Source: VGBK01 sp964354255 (GTDB lineage Bacteria; Actinomycetota; Acidimicrobiia; Spongiisociales; UBA11373). From it: a DNA stretch of 64,000 nt. The notes beneath the pieces were generated by a model that saw only the letters and a list, made by a program, of their open reading frames with translations, was not told where the DNA came from and ran no database searches. The stretch is taken from assembly GCA_964354255.1 (NCBI GenBank), contig CAYGYX010000003.1, positions 21,887 through 85,886 on the forward strand, given 5' to 3'. Below are positions 8,479 through 15,886 of the stretch, one piece after another. Within the stretch, counting starts at the first letter, position 1. Every line of letters starts with the position of its first letter. A program made the position numbers and the translations under genes.

Positions 8479-9002
8479 CACCCCGCCTCCCCGATCATCA
8501 CCGCATCCTCGCCGTCGATCTCCGCCAGATGCACCGACACCCGCTCGCGCCCGGCGGTAGGCAGGTTCTTGCCCACGTAGTCGGCGCGGATGGGCAGCTC
8601 CCGGTGGCCGCGGTCGACCAGCACCGCCAGTTCCACCCGGCGGGGGCGGCCCAGGTCGGCCAGGCAGTCCAGGGCGGCCCGCACCGTGCGGCCGGTGAAG
8701 AGGACGTCGTCCACCAGCACCACCACCCGATCGTCTAGGGAGACCGGCATGCGGGTGGTGCCCACTCGGGTGGTCGGGCGATGGTCCAGGTCGTCGCGGT
8801 AGAGGGTGATGTCCAACTCCCCCACCGGCACGGGCGCTTCCGCCTCGGCCAGGGCGGCCGCCAGCCGCTCCGCCAGGGGCACGCCCCGGGTGTGGATCCC
8901 CACCACCACCAGGTCGGCGATGCCCCGGTTGTGCTCCACGATCTCGTGGGCGATGCGGCGGATGGCCCGCCTCACATCGGCCCCGTCCATCAGCTTCCTC
9001 AT
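8478..9002 (-). CDS. pyrR: PyrR, pyr mRNA-binding regulator / uracil phosphoribosyltransferase
   Basis: Senses UMP/UTP and binds a conserved RNA loop to lower pyr expression; family members often retain uracil phosphoribosyltransferase activity. The PRPP-binding loop VVLVDDVLFTGRTVRAALD is clear, and the N-terminal segment MDGADVRRAIRRIAHEI and the VVGIHTRG loop match PyrR. It has 174 residues from ATG at 9002, which overlaps the stop of an 18-codon leader peptide as ATGA and has no independent ribosome site. Its probable RNA target lies just upstream at 9061-9090. Confidence 0.95.
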   Translation of the reverse strand: MRKLMDGADVRRAIRRIAHEIVEHNRGIADLVVVGIHTRGVPLAERLAAALAEAEAPVPVGELDITLYRDDLDHRPTTRVGTTRMPVSLDDRVVVLVDDVLFTGRTVRAALDCLADLGRPRRVELAVLVDRGHRELPIRADYVGKNLPTAGRERVSVHLAEIDGEDAVMIGEAG

Positions 9003-9055
9003 GGCAACAAAAAGGCCACCGCGGGGGTGGCCGTGACCGGCAGGCACTTCTTCAT
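8999..9055 (-). CDS. pyr operon leader peptide (18 codons)
   Basis: A short frame between the PyrR loop and pyrR: ATG at 9055, stop at 9001-8999, peptide MKKCLPVTATPAVAFLLP. An AAGGAG sits five bases upstream (9066-9061), and the stop overlaps the pyrR ATG as ATGA. Codons 8-16 are also the arms and T-run of an intrinsic terminator, so a ribosome on this frame would prevent the terminator from folding. The arrangement suggests a regulatory leader whose translation couples into pyrR. Translation itself is inferred. Confidence 0.7.
   Translation of the reverse strand: MKKCLPVTATPAVAFLLP
9006..9032 (-). terminator. Intrinsic terminator (attenuator) inside the pyr leader peptide
   Basis: Reading the minus strand, GGCCACC (9032-9026), loop CCCGC and GGTGGCC (9020-9014) form a perfect 7-bp GC stem followed immediately by TTTTTGTT. 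This is a classic Rho-independent terminator placed just before pyrR and fully inside the leader-peptide frame. It would stop transcription of the pyr operon unless a translating ribosome opens it. Confidence 0.75.
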
Positions 9056-9060
9056 GGCTT

Positions 9061-9090
9061 CTCCTTCCCGGCCTCGCGGGACCGGCTTTA
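9061..9090 (-). promoter_or_regulatory. PyrR-binding RNA loop overlapping the leader ribosome site
   Basis: On the minus strand a CCGG/CCGG stem (9085-9082 with 9071-9068) encloses UCCCGCGAGG, which fits the PyrR-binding consensus UCCNGNGAGG. The AAGGAG ribosome site of the leader peptide begins two bases after the stem. PyrR with bound UMP is expected to cover this region and block leader translation. A weak extended -10-like TAGCGT lies at 9111-9106, with no convincing -35. Confidence 0.75.
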
Positions 9091-9133
9091 AAGGACGTCG
9101 GCGGCACGCTAGCACGCCTCACCCGGGCCGATG

Positions 9134-9706
9134 TCAGCGCCCGGTCTCTGCCTCCCCGGCGAGGCGCCCGAGCACTCCGTTGACGAAGGCCCCGCTGCGC
9201 TCCGTCGAATAGGCCTTGGCCAGGCGAACCGCCTCGGAGATGATCACCCCCGCCGACAGCTCGGGGCGGTGACGGAGCTCCCAGAGACCCAAGCGCAGCA
9301 CGCTGCGATCGATCACCGGCATCCGCTCCACCCGCCACTCTGAGGACACGGCGCCGAGGGCCTGATCCAGGTCCCGCAGCTCCTCCCAGACCCCGGTCGC
9401 CAGCATCGTCCCCAGCTCGTCGAGCCCGGCGGTGTCCGGCGGGGAGCCGCGCACGTCGGCCTCGTAGAGAGCCTCCAGGACCTCATCGCGACGGACCAGG
9501 CGGCCGATGCGGAACAGGGTGGTCGGGTCCGGGGCGGGGACGGGGGTCTCCTCCCCCCCGGCTGCGGCCCGCAGCAGATTCACCGCCGCCCGCAGCCGCC
9601 AGGTGCCGTCCGCCTCGGCCTCGGCCCGGGCCAGGCCGGCCAGTTCCTCCTCCGAGGAGGCACCCGCCAGGGTCAGGGCCAGGGCCACGACGGCCGGTTC
9701 GCCCAC
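9134..9706 (-). CDS. nusB: Transcription antitermination factor NusB with long N-terminal extension
   Basis: NusB binds boxA RNA with NusE and takes part in rRNA antitermination. The NusB fold begins near residue 70 (LVRRDEVLEALYEAD) and continues to the conserved C-terminus with VIISEAVRLAKAYSTERSGAFVNGVLG. The first 70 residues (Ala/Glu-rich, predicted helical, then a Pro-rich linker PVPAPDP) are extra compared with the usual 130-150-residue protein. GTG at 9706 lies one base after the efp stop without a clear ribosome site. No internal ATG/GTG precedes the NusB core, so the extension appears to be translated. Confidence 0.88.
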   Translation of the reverse strand: MGEPAVVALALTLAGASSEEELAGLARAEAEADGTWRLRAAVNLLRAAAGGEETPVPAPDPTTLFRIGRLVRRDEVLEALYEADVRGSPPDTAGLDELGTMLATGVWEELRDLDQALGAVSSEWRVERMPVIDRSVLRLGLWELRHRPELSAGVIISEAVRLAKAYSTERSGAFVNGVLGRLAGEAETGR

Positions 9707-9707
9707 T

Positions 9708-10265
9708 TCAGACCCGGGTGATGTAGGCGCCGGTGCGGGTGTCCACCTTGACCTGGTCGCCGCTGGTGACGAAGAGGGGGACCTGCACCACCAGGCCGGT
9801 CTCCAGGGTCACCGGCTTGGTGGCCCCGGACACCCGGTCGCCCTTCACCCCCGGCTCGGCGTGGGTGACGGTGAGGACCACCGCCGCCGGCAGGTCCAGC
9901 CCCACCGCCCGCCCGGCGTACATGGCGAGCAGAACCGAGTCACCTTCCTTGAGGAACCCGGAGGCGTTGCCCACCTGCTCCTCGGTGAGCGTCATCTGGG
10001 CGTAGGTCTCCCCGTCCATGAAGTGATAGCCCAGGTCGTCGGAGTACAGGTACTGGTGGGAACGGCGCTCGATGATGGCCTGCGGCACCGGCTCGTCGGC
10101 GCGGAAGGTACGCTCGAGGACTGCCCCCGACTGCAGGTTCTTCAGCTTCATCTTGACAAAGGCCCTGCCCTTGCCCGGCTTCACGTGCTGGTACTCGACT
10201 ATCTGGAACAGGCCGTCGTCGAGGTCGAGGCTCATGCCGGGGCGGACGTCGTTCGTTGAGATCAT
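9708..10265 (-). CDS. efp: Translation elongation factor P
   Basis: Relieves ribosome stalling at proline runs. The protein is 185 residues with the KOW-like N-domain, whose loop HVKPGKGRAF places Lys32 at the tip that reaches the peptidyl-transferase centre, and two OB domains ending with GDQVKVDTRTGAYITR. No EpmA, EpmB or EarP gene is in the window, in keeping with the unmodified-lysine type. ATG at 10265 overlaps the upstream peptidase stop as ATGA. Confidence 0.97.
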   Translation of the reverse strand: MISTNDVRPGMSLDLDDGLFQIVEYQHVKPGKGRAFVKMKLKNLQSGAVLERTFRADEPVPQAIIERRSHQYLYSDDLGYHFMDGETYAQMTLTEEQVGNASGFLKEGDSVLLAMYAGRAVGLDLPAAVVLTVTHAEPGVKGDRVSGATKPVTLETGLVVQVPLFVTSGDQVKVDTRTGAYITRV

Positions 10266-11326
10266 GCGCGGACCAACTCCCTCGCCGACCCGGTGAGCAC
10301 CACCGGGCCCTCCTCGGTGACCAGGACCATGTCCTCGATGCGCACCCCGCCCTCCCCCGGGAGGTAGACGCCGGGCTCGACGGTGACCACATCGCCGACG
10401 CGCAGCGAATCCTGGTTGCCCCGGCGCAGCCAGGGCTCCTCGTGGATCTCCAGGCCGACCCCGTGACCGGTGCTGTGCAAGAACTGCTCCTCGTATCCCT
10501 CCCGGCGCAGCACCGCCCGCACCGCCTCGTCGACGTCGTGCCCGCTGACCCCCGGTCGCAGGGCGGCCACCCCCGCCTGCTCGGCCTCGAGCACCACCCG
10601 GTAGACCCGTTCCATGGCCGGGTCGGGAGCGCCGTCGAGCCAGACGGTGCGGCTCATGTCGGAGTGGTAGCCGTCCACCACGCACCCGTAGTCCAGGAGC
10701 AGCAAGCCCCGTCCCAGGGGCACCCGGCCGGTCTCGTAGTGGGGCACCGAGGCCCCCGCTCCGGCGGCGACGATGGCCTCCCAGTCGGCCCGGTCGCCCC
10801 CGTGGCGGCGCATCTCCGCCACCAGGCCCCAGGCCAGGTCGTCCTCGGTTTCGGCGTCCTGCAGAAGCCGGCTCAACCCGCCGAAGGCGGCGTCGGTGGC
10901 GGCGGCAGCCGCGTGCAGGGCGGCCAGCTCGTCCTCGTCCTTGGTGCGGCGCAGGTTCTCCACCAGGCCGCAGGTAGCGTCGGCGGACACCCCGGCCTTC
11001 TCTTCGACGCCTCGCACGAACTCCCAGGTCACTCCCGGAGCCTCCAGGCCCACCCTCTCCAGGCCCGAGAGCACTCCCCCCAGGGCCTTCCACAGGTCGC
11101 CGGAGTACACCCTGAGCTCGGTCTGGGGCAGCCCGTCGACCAGGGACCGGGCCGACTCCCCGTAGCGCCCATCGGTGAGGAACATCGCCTGCCCGTCGGG
11201 GTGGACGAGCAAGTAGCCGTTGCTCCCCGAGTAGCCCAACAGGTAGCGCAGGTTGGGCCCTCGGGTCACCAGCAAAGGTCCCTCGAGATGGCGGGCGAGC
11301 GCGTCGATGCGGGCGCGATATCGCAT
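10262..11326 (-). CDS. pepQ: M24 family Xaa-Pro peptidase
   Basis: Cytoplasmic metallopeptidase that cleaves Xaa-Pro peptides (aminopeptidase P or prolidase type). It has 354 residues: an N-terminal creatinase-like domain (1-120) and a pita-bread catalytic domain with the five dinuclear-metal ligands visible in LLLDYGCVVDGYHSDMSR (two Asp), HSTGHGVGLEIHE (His), VTVEPGVYLP (Glu) and GVRIEDMVLV (Glu). It lies next to efp, a common actinobacterial pairing. Sequence alone does not separate PepQ from a short PepP. Confidence 0.92.
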   Translation of the reverse strand: MRYRARIDALARHLEGPLLVTRGPNLRYLLGYSGSNGYLLVHPDGQAMFLTDGRYGESARSLVDGLPQTELRVYSGDLWKALGGVLSGLERVGLEAPGVTWEFVRGVEEKAGVSADATCGLVENLRRTKDEDELAALHAAAAATDAAFGGLSRLLQDAETEDDLAWGLVAEMRRHGGDRADWEAIVAAGAGASVPHYETGRVPLGRGLLLLDYGCVVDGYHSDMSRTVWLDGAPDPAMERVYRVVLEAEQAGVAALRPGVSGHDVDEAVRAVLRREGYEEQFLHSTGHGVGLEIHEEPWLRRGNQDSLRVGDVVTVEPGVYLPGEGGVRIEDMVLVTEEGPVVLTGSARELVRA

Positions 11327-11334
11327 GTGACTCC

Positions 11335-12372
11335 TCAGGAGATGCCGACGGCGGCGAGCGCGGCCTCTACGGTAGCGGCCGCCACGTGCTCCAGACGCGG
11401 GCGGCCGATCTCCTCCAGTAGCACCATCCGCAGCCCGGCCGCGTCCCGCTTCTTGTCAAGATCCAGCAGACGCCGCACCTCCGCCGGGTCGGTCCCGGGG
11501 GCCCACACGGGCAGGCCGAGCCCGGCAATGACCTCTCGCTGCCGGGTCTCCTCCCCGAAGCCGGCCACCAGCGCGGACGCCCGGCCGGCGGCCACCATTC
11601 CGACCGCTACCGCCGGGCCGTGCCCCAGGGCGGCGGCCACCTCCACCGCGTGCCCGATGGTATGCCCGTAGTTGAGGTGGGCGCGTTCCCCGCGTTCGCG
11701 AAAATCGCGGCCGATCACCGCCGCCTTCACCGTCACCGCCCGGAGCACCACCTCGGTCACATCGGCCTGCAGGCCGTCGCGTTCATAGAGCGCCACCAGG
11801 CCCGGATCGCCGATCAACCCCGCCTTGAGAGCCTCCGCCGCCCCTTCCCGTCGCAGTGGAACGGGCAGGGTGTCCAGGAGGTCGGCGTCGATCACCACCC
11901 GCGCCGGGTGGTGGAAAGCCCCGACCAGGTTCTTGGCGCCCAGGTTCACCCCCGTCTTCCCTCCAATGGCGGCATCCACTGCCCCGAGCAGGGTCGTGGG
12001 AACGTAGATCGCCTCGACGCCGCGCAGGAAGGTGGCGGCCACGAAGCCGGCCAGGTCGGTGAGGGCCCCTCCGCCCACCCCGAGCAGGGTGTCGCCGCGG
12101 GTGAACCCGAGGCCGGCCAGCCATCCGTAGACGGCTTCGGCCACGGCCAGCGTCTTGGCCGCCTCTCCGTCAGGCAGGACCCGCAACTCGGCGGCCAGTC
12201 CCCCCGCCCGCAGCCCGCCGACCAGGGCCTCACCGACCCGGGTCGGTTCACCGGGCTGGGTGAGCACCGCCACCCGGGCCCGGCCGGCGCGTTCGCCCAG
12301 GACCGTGGCAGCGTCCAGCACTCCCCGGCCCACGATGACGCTCGTCGCGCCGGCTACTCGCCGCGTTTCCAC
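11335..12372 (-). CDS. aroB: 3-dehydroquinate synthase
   Basis: NAD- and metal-dependent enzyme of the shikimate pathway, converting DAHP to dehydroquinate. It has 345 residues with LGVGGGALTDLAGFVAA, the PTTLLGAVDAAIGGKTGVN block and the metal-binding GHTIGHAVE. It starts with GTG at 12372 inside the last codons of aroK (19-base overlap). It acts with aroK, aroC and aroE of the same transcriptional direction. Confidence 0.97.
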   Translation of the reverse strand: METRRVAGATSVIVGRGVLDAATVLGERAGRARVAVLTQPGEPTRVGEALVGGLRAGGLAAELRVLPDGEAAKTLAVAEAVYGWLAGLGFTRGDTLLGVGGGALTDLAGFVAATFLRGVEAIYVPTTLLGAVDAAIGGKTGVNLGAKNLVGAFHHPARVVIDADLLDTLPVPLRREGAAEALKAGLIGDPGLVALYERDGLQADVTEVVLRAVTVKAAVIGRDFRERGERAHLNYGHTIGHAVEVAAALGHGPAVAVGMVAAGRASALVAGFGEETRQREVIAGLGLPVWAPGTDPAEVRRLLDLDKKRDAAGLRMVLLEEIGRPRLEHVAAATVEAALAAVGIS

Positions 12373-12863
12373 AGTTGCACCACTTCCCGGGCCACATCCT
12401 CAGGAGTGCGGCCGGCGGTCGCCACCCGGTGGTGGGCAGCGGCCGCATAGGCAGCCGACCTGGCCTCCAGGATCGGGCCCAGACCGCCGCTCGCCTCGCC
12501 CCCGGCCAGCAGCGGGCGGCCCCCGCCGGCCCCCACCCGTTGTTCCAGTTCGGCCGCCGGGGCGTCCAGCCAGACGACCATGCCCGATGCTCGCAGGCGC
12601 GCCACGTTCCTCTCCGCCAGCACCACCCCGCCGCCGCAGGCGACCACCGCCGGCGCTCCCGCTGCCGCCGCCACCGCGTCCTCCTCCCGTCGGCGGAAGC
12701 CGGCCTCTCCCTCCGCCGCGAAGATCTCGGGGACGGTCATCCCCGCCCCGCCCGCCACCCGCTCATCCAGGTCGACGAAGGGCACGTCCAACCGCTCGGC
12801 CGCCAGCGGCCCGACGGTGCTCTTACCGGCCCCCATCATCCCGATGAGCCAGAGGGTGGCCAC
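12354..12863 (-). CDS. aroK: Shikimate kinase
   Basis: Phosphorylates shikimate with ATP. It has 169 residues with the P-loop GMMGAGKS (8-15), the shikimate-binding DLDERV and GEAGFRRREEDAV, ACGGGVV and the lid arginine region GRPLL. GTG at 12863 directly abuts the aroC stop. The order aroC-aroK-aroB is the usual actinobacterial one. Confidence 0.96.
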   Translation of the reverse strand: MATLWLIGMMGAGKSTVGPLAAERLDVPFVDLDERVAGGAGMTVPEIFAAEGEAGFRRREEDAVAAAAGAPAVVACGGGVVLAERNVARLRASGMVVWLDAPAAELEQRVGAGGGRPLLAGGEASGGLGPILEARSAAYAAAAHHRVATAGRTPEDVAREVVQLWKRGE

Positions 12864-14012
12864 TCAGAACCGCGCCAGGCGCTGCCGGTAAGCCCCCACC
12901 GCCCCGCGGAAGTCGCCCACGGTGTCCCCACCGAACATGCGCACCATCTCGTCGGCGAGGACCCAGGCCACCATCTGCTCGGCGACCACCCCGGCGGCGG
13001 GCACGGCACAGGTATCGGAGCGCTCCCGCAGCGCCTCCGCCGGTTCCTTGGTGGCCACATCGACGGTGCGTCGGGGACGGCCCAGGGTGGAGAGAGGCTT
13101 CATGGCCGCCCGCACCCGGATGGGCTGCCCGGTGCTCATCCCCCCCTCGATGCCCCCGGCCCGGGCGCTGGCCCGGGTGAACCCGTCCCCGCCGAAGGCG
13201 ATCTCGTCTTGCCCCTGCGAGCCGCGGCGCCCCGCTCCCAAGAAGCCGTCGCCCACCTCAACCCCCTTGATCGCCGGGATCGACATGAGCGCCCCGGCCA
13301 GCAGGGCGTCGAGGCGGCGATCCCAATGGGCGTGGCTCCCGACTCCCGCCGGCACTCCGTAGGCGATCACCTCCACCACCCCGCCCAGCGTGTCCTGCTC
13401 GTCATGGGCCCGGTCGATCTCCGCCACCATCGCCGCCGCGGCCGCCGGGTCCAAGCAGCGCACCGGTGAGGCGTCCACCTGCCGAAGATCGCCCACGCCG
13501 GGCACCGGGCCCTCCGCGCGCACTCCCCCTATCGCCACCACATGGCTCACCACGGTCACCCCGGCCGCCTCCAGCAGTGCCTTGGCCAGCCGGCCGGCAA
13601 CGGTGCGAGCCGCCGTCTCCCGGGCCGAGGCCCTCTCCAGGATGTCGCGCGCGTCGTGCGTGCCGTACTTGAGCATGCCCGGCAGGTCGGCGTGCCCGGG
13701 TCGGGGGGCGGTGAGCGGGGCAGCCCCGCCCCCGGGTTCCGGCGACATGCGCTCCCGCCATTGCGGCCACTCCCGGTTGCGCACCACCACCGCCACCGGC
13801 CCGCCGAGCGTCCGCCCGAACCGCACCCCGCCCAGGATCTCCAACTCGTCCCGCTCAACGGACATGCGCCGCCCGCGACCGTGGCCCCGGCGTCTCCGGG
13901 CCAACTCGGCCGCCAGTGCGTCGGCCGAGACCTCCAGCCCGGCGGGCAGGCCCTCGACGATGGTCACCAGGCCCGGCCCGTGCGACTCACCGGCAGTGAG
14001 GAAGCGCAGCAC
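12864..14012 (-). CDS. aroC: Chorismate synthase
   Basis: FMN-dependent enzyme that makes chorismate from EPSP. It has 382 residues with GESHGPGL near the N-terminus, RPGHADLPGMLKYG, RASARETAARTVAG and the C-terminal RSDTCAVPA. It is separated by 30 bases from the pilus genes upstream, so it may be read from the pilus transcript. Confidence 0.97.
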   Translation of the reverse strand: MLRFLTAGESHGPGLVTIVEGLPAGLEVSADALAAELARRRRGHGRGRRMSVERDELEILGGVRFGRTLGGPVAVVVRNREWPQWRERMSPEPGGGAAPLTAPRPGHADLPGMLKYGTHDARDILERASARETAARTVAGRLAKALLEAAGVTVVSHVVAIGGVRAEGPVPGVGDLRQVDASPVRCLDPAAAAAMVAEIDRAHDEQDTLGGVVEVIAYGVPAGVGSHAHWDRRLDALLAGALMSIPAIKGVEVGDGFLGAGRRGSQGQDEIAFGGDGFTRASARAGGIEGGMSTGQPIRVRAAMKPLSTLGRPRRTVDVATKEPAEALRERSDTCAVPAAGVVAEQMVAWVLADEMVRMFGGDTVGDFRGAVGAYRQRLARF

Positions 14013-14042
14013 GGCGGGGATGGTACCCCCGGAGCCGCGGGC

Positions 14043-14654
14043 CTACTTGATGATCGACTGGCCCACCGCCAGCGTGAACACGTTGTCCCTGTACATGAAC
14101 ACGCCGCTGCTGGTCCCCAGGCTGATCACCTTGAAGTCGTCGGCGAAGGTGTCGCCCACCTCCACCGTGTAGGTAGTCCCGTCGACGGTGAGCACCGCCT
14201 CCCGGACCCCGCCCTCGTCGCGGATCTCCAGCAGGGTCACCCTCTTCCCCGCCGGCGTGTCCGGGCTGGTAGTGGTCGTGCTGCCGCCGGCGGTGGTCGA
14301 GGTGGTCTCGCCGCCCCCGGTGGTCGTGGTCGCTCCCCCGCCGGTGGTGGTCGTCTCGCCCCCGGTGGTGGAGGAGGTGTCGCCGGGCGCGGTGGTGCTG
14401 GTCGGGACGGTGATCAGCGGTACGAACGGATCCCGGGGCTGCGAGACCCGGAAGCCTCCTGCCGCGGCGATCGAAGCCGCCTCGCCGCCGGGCAACGAGG
14501 CACCCGGACCCGGTGCTCCGGGCAGATCCTGATCCCCCCCGAACGACAGCACCCCGGAGGACGCCATCAGCCAGACGGAGGCGCCGGCCGTGCCCACCAG
14601 CAGCATCGCCACCATCACCGCCACAAAGGTGCGTCGCCCGGTGCCGGCAGCCAC
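14043..14654 (-). CDS. PilP-like pilus alignment protein with Thr/Gly-rich linker
   Basis: Last gene of the pilus operon, 203 residues. A single N-terminal membrane helix (about 9-31) is followed by an RDPFVPL motif (74-80), which resembles the RDPF segment of PilP/GspC proteins. Next come a Thr/Ser/Gly-rich linker (83-133) and a small beta domain (138-203) with regularly spaced beta-strand segments as in PilP/GspC homology regions. PilP normally links PilN/PilO to the PilQ secretin, but no secretin is present. The start is GTG, one base after the pilO stop. The PilP link is inferred from motif, fold impression and position. Confidence 0.6.
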   Translation of the reverse strand: MAAGTGRRTFVAVMVAMLLVGTAGASVWLMASSGVLSFGGDQDLPGAPGPGASLPGGEAASIAAAGGFRVSQPRDPFVPLITVPTSTTAPGDTSSTTGGETTTTGGGATTTTGGGETTSTTAGGSTTTTSPDTPAGKRVTLLEIRDEGGVREAVLTVDGTTYTVEVGDTFADDFKVISLGTSSGVFMYRDNVFTLAVGQSIIK

Positions 14655-14655
14655 G

Positions 14656-15270
14656 TCAGCCCTCCTCCATCACGATGGTCGTGGTCGTGGCGGTCTCGTC
14701 GCCGCCGGAGGTGTCGGGGACGGTCGCCGGCAGCAGGTCGCTCAGCGTGAACAGGCGCATGGTGAGGCCCACCGACAGCACCGTCGCCCCCTGGTCGTCC
14801 TGCGTCGAGAGCATGCTGATGGCGTCGACTCGCACCAGCCGCTCCATATCGTTGAGACCGAACAGGAACCCGAGCACCTCGAAGAACTCGCCATGGACAG
14901 CGGCCTCGACCTCTATCTGGCGCAGCTCGGACCCGACCACCACCAGCGGCACAGCGGGCGACAACTCGCTCAGTTCGACCCCGGTGGCTTCGGTCAGCGC
15001 GAAGATCTCGTCGATGAACTCGTCGAGCAACGGCTGCTCGGGGATGAGGGCCTCCAGCTTCCCGATCCCGGCCAGGTACTCGACCTCAGATTCCCGGATC
15101 TCCTGCAGCTGGCCGATCTGGGTCCGCAGCGTCACCTCCTGCTGCTGGGCCGCCCGCAGGTTGTCCTGCTCCTCGGCGATCCGGGCGTTACGGGGGGCGA
15201 TCAGCAAGAACCACCAGCCGGCGGCCAGCAGCACTGCCAGCAGCAGCGCGAGGAGGACCCAGCGGCGCAT
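14656..15270 (-). CDS. pilO: Type IV pilus alignment protein PilO
   Basis: Inner-membrane protein that pairs with PilN. It has 204 residues: a short cytoplasmic start, one membrane helix (about 5-24), a coiled coil (about 30-75) and a ferredoxin-like periplasmic-side domain, ending in a Thr-rich tail (TATTTTTIVMEEG). Identification rests on this architecture and on the position between pilN and the PilP-like gene. ATG at 15270 lies one base after the pilN stop. Confidence 0.85.
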   Translation of the reverse strand: MRRWVLLALLLAVLLAAGWWFLLIAPRNARIAEEQDNLRAAQQQEVTLRTQIGQLQEIRESEVEYLAGIGKLEALIPEQPLLDEFIDEIFALTEATGVELSELSPAVPLVVVGSELRQIEVEAAVHGEFFEVLGFLFGLNDMERLVRVDAISMLSTQDDQGATVLSVGLTMRLFTLSDLLPATVPDTSGGDETATTTTIVMEEG

Positions 15271-15271
15271 G

Positions 15272-15886
15272 TCAGGGCACCTCGGGTATCAGATCCTCGG
15301 CGCGGTCGGTGACCGCACCCGTGGTGAGAGCGGCGGTGGAGGTGAAGGTGACCACCGGCTCCTCCCCGATGCTGCTCTCCGACGCGGTGCTCACCCACGG
15401 GCCGGTCACGCCGGAGAAGACCTCGGAGCCGAGGCTGCGCAGCCACTCCGAGACATCCGGGAAATCGAAGCCCACTCCGTTGAAGGAGACTGCGCCCACC
15501 AACTCGGTCGAGGCCCCGGGCCCAGTCGCACCGGCAAACGACTCAATCCACACCCGCGGCGGCAGCAGTCGGGACAGATCGTTGAGGAACACACCCCAGT
15601 CGACATCGCCGGCCAGCGCGGCGCGTACCAGGGCGGCCTTGCCCTCGAACTGCTCCTGGAGGGTCCCGGCATCGGCCAGCGCCGCCACCTCCCGCTCCAG
15701 CGTCCGGTTGACCTCCTGCTGGGCCTCGACGTCGGCCTTGGCAGCCGAGACCCGGCTGTTCCAGTAGAAGACCCCACCGACCAAGGCGGCCAGGTAGACC
15801 ACACCCGCCACCGCCAGCAGCATTACCCGGCGGCGTTGGGCCCGCTCCTCGCCGACCTCGGGCGGCAGCAGGTTGATGGGCCTCAT
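15272..15886 (-). CDS. pilN: Type IV pilus assembly protein PilN
   Basis: Membrane partner of PilM and PilO, 204 residues. The cytoplasmic N-terminus carries the RPINLLPPEV signature that inserts into PilM. A membrane helix follows (about 22-42), then a coiled coil and a ferredoxin-like outer domain. ATG at 15886 overlaps the pilM stop as ATGA; an in-frame upstream start inside pilM is rejected because the conserved motif begins right at this ATG. Confidence 0.9.
   Translation of the reverse strand: MRPINLLPPEVGEERAQRRRVMLLAVAGVVYLAALVGGVFYWNSRVSAAKADVEAQQEVNRTLEREVAALADAGTLQEQFEGKAALVRAALAGDVDWGVFLNDLSRLLPPRVWIESFAGATGPGASTELVGAVSFNGVGFDFPDVSEWLRSLGSEVFSGVTGPWVSTASESSIGEEPVVTFTSTAALTTGAVTDRAEDLIPEVP

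Noticed and set aside
14256..14408. CRISPR or tandem-repeat array
   Set aside because: The repeated GGTGGTCGT-like units encode the Thr/Gly linker of a secreted protein in frame and are irregular in length.
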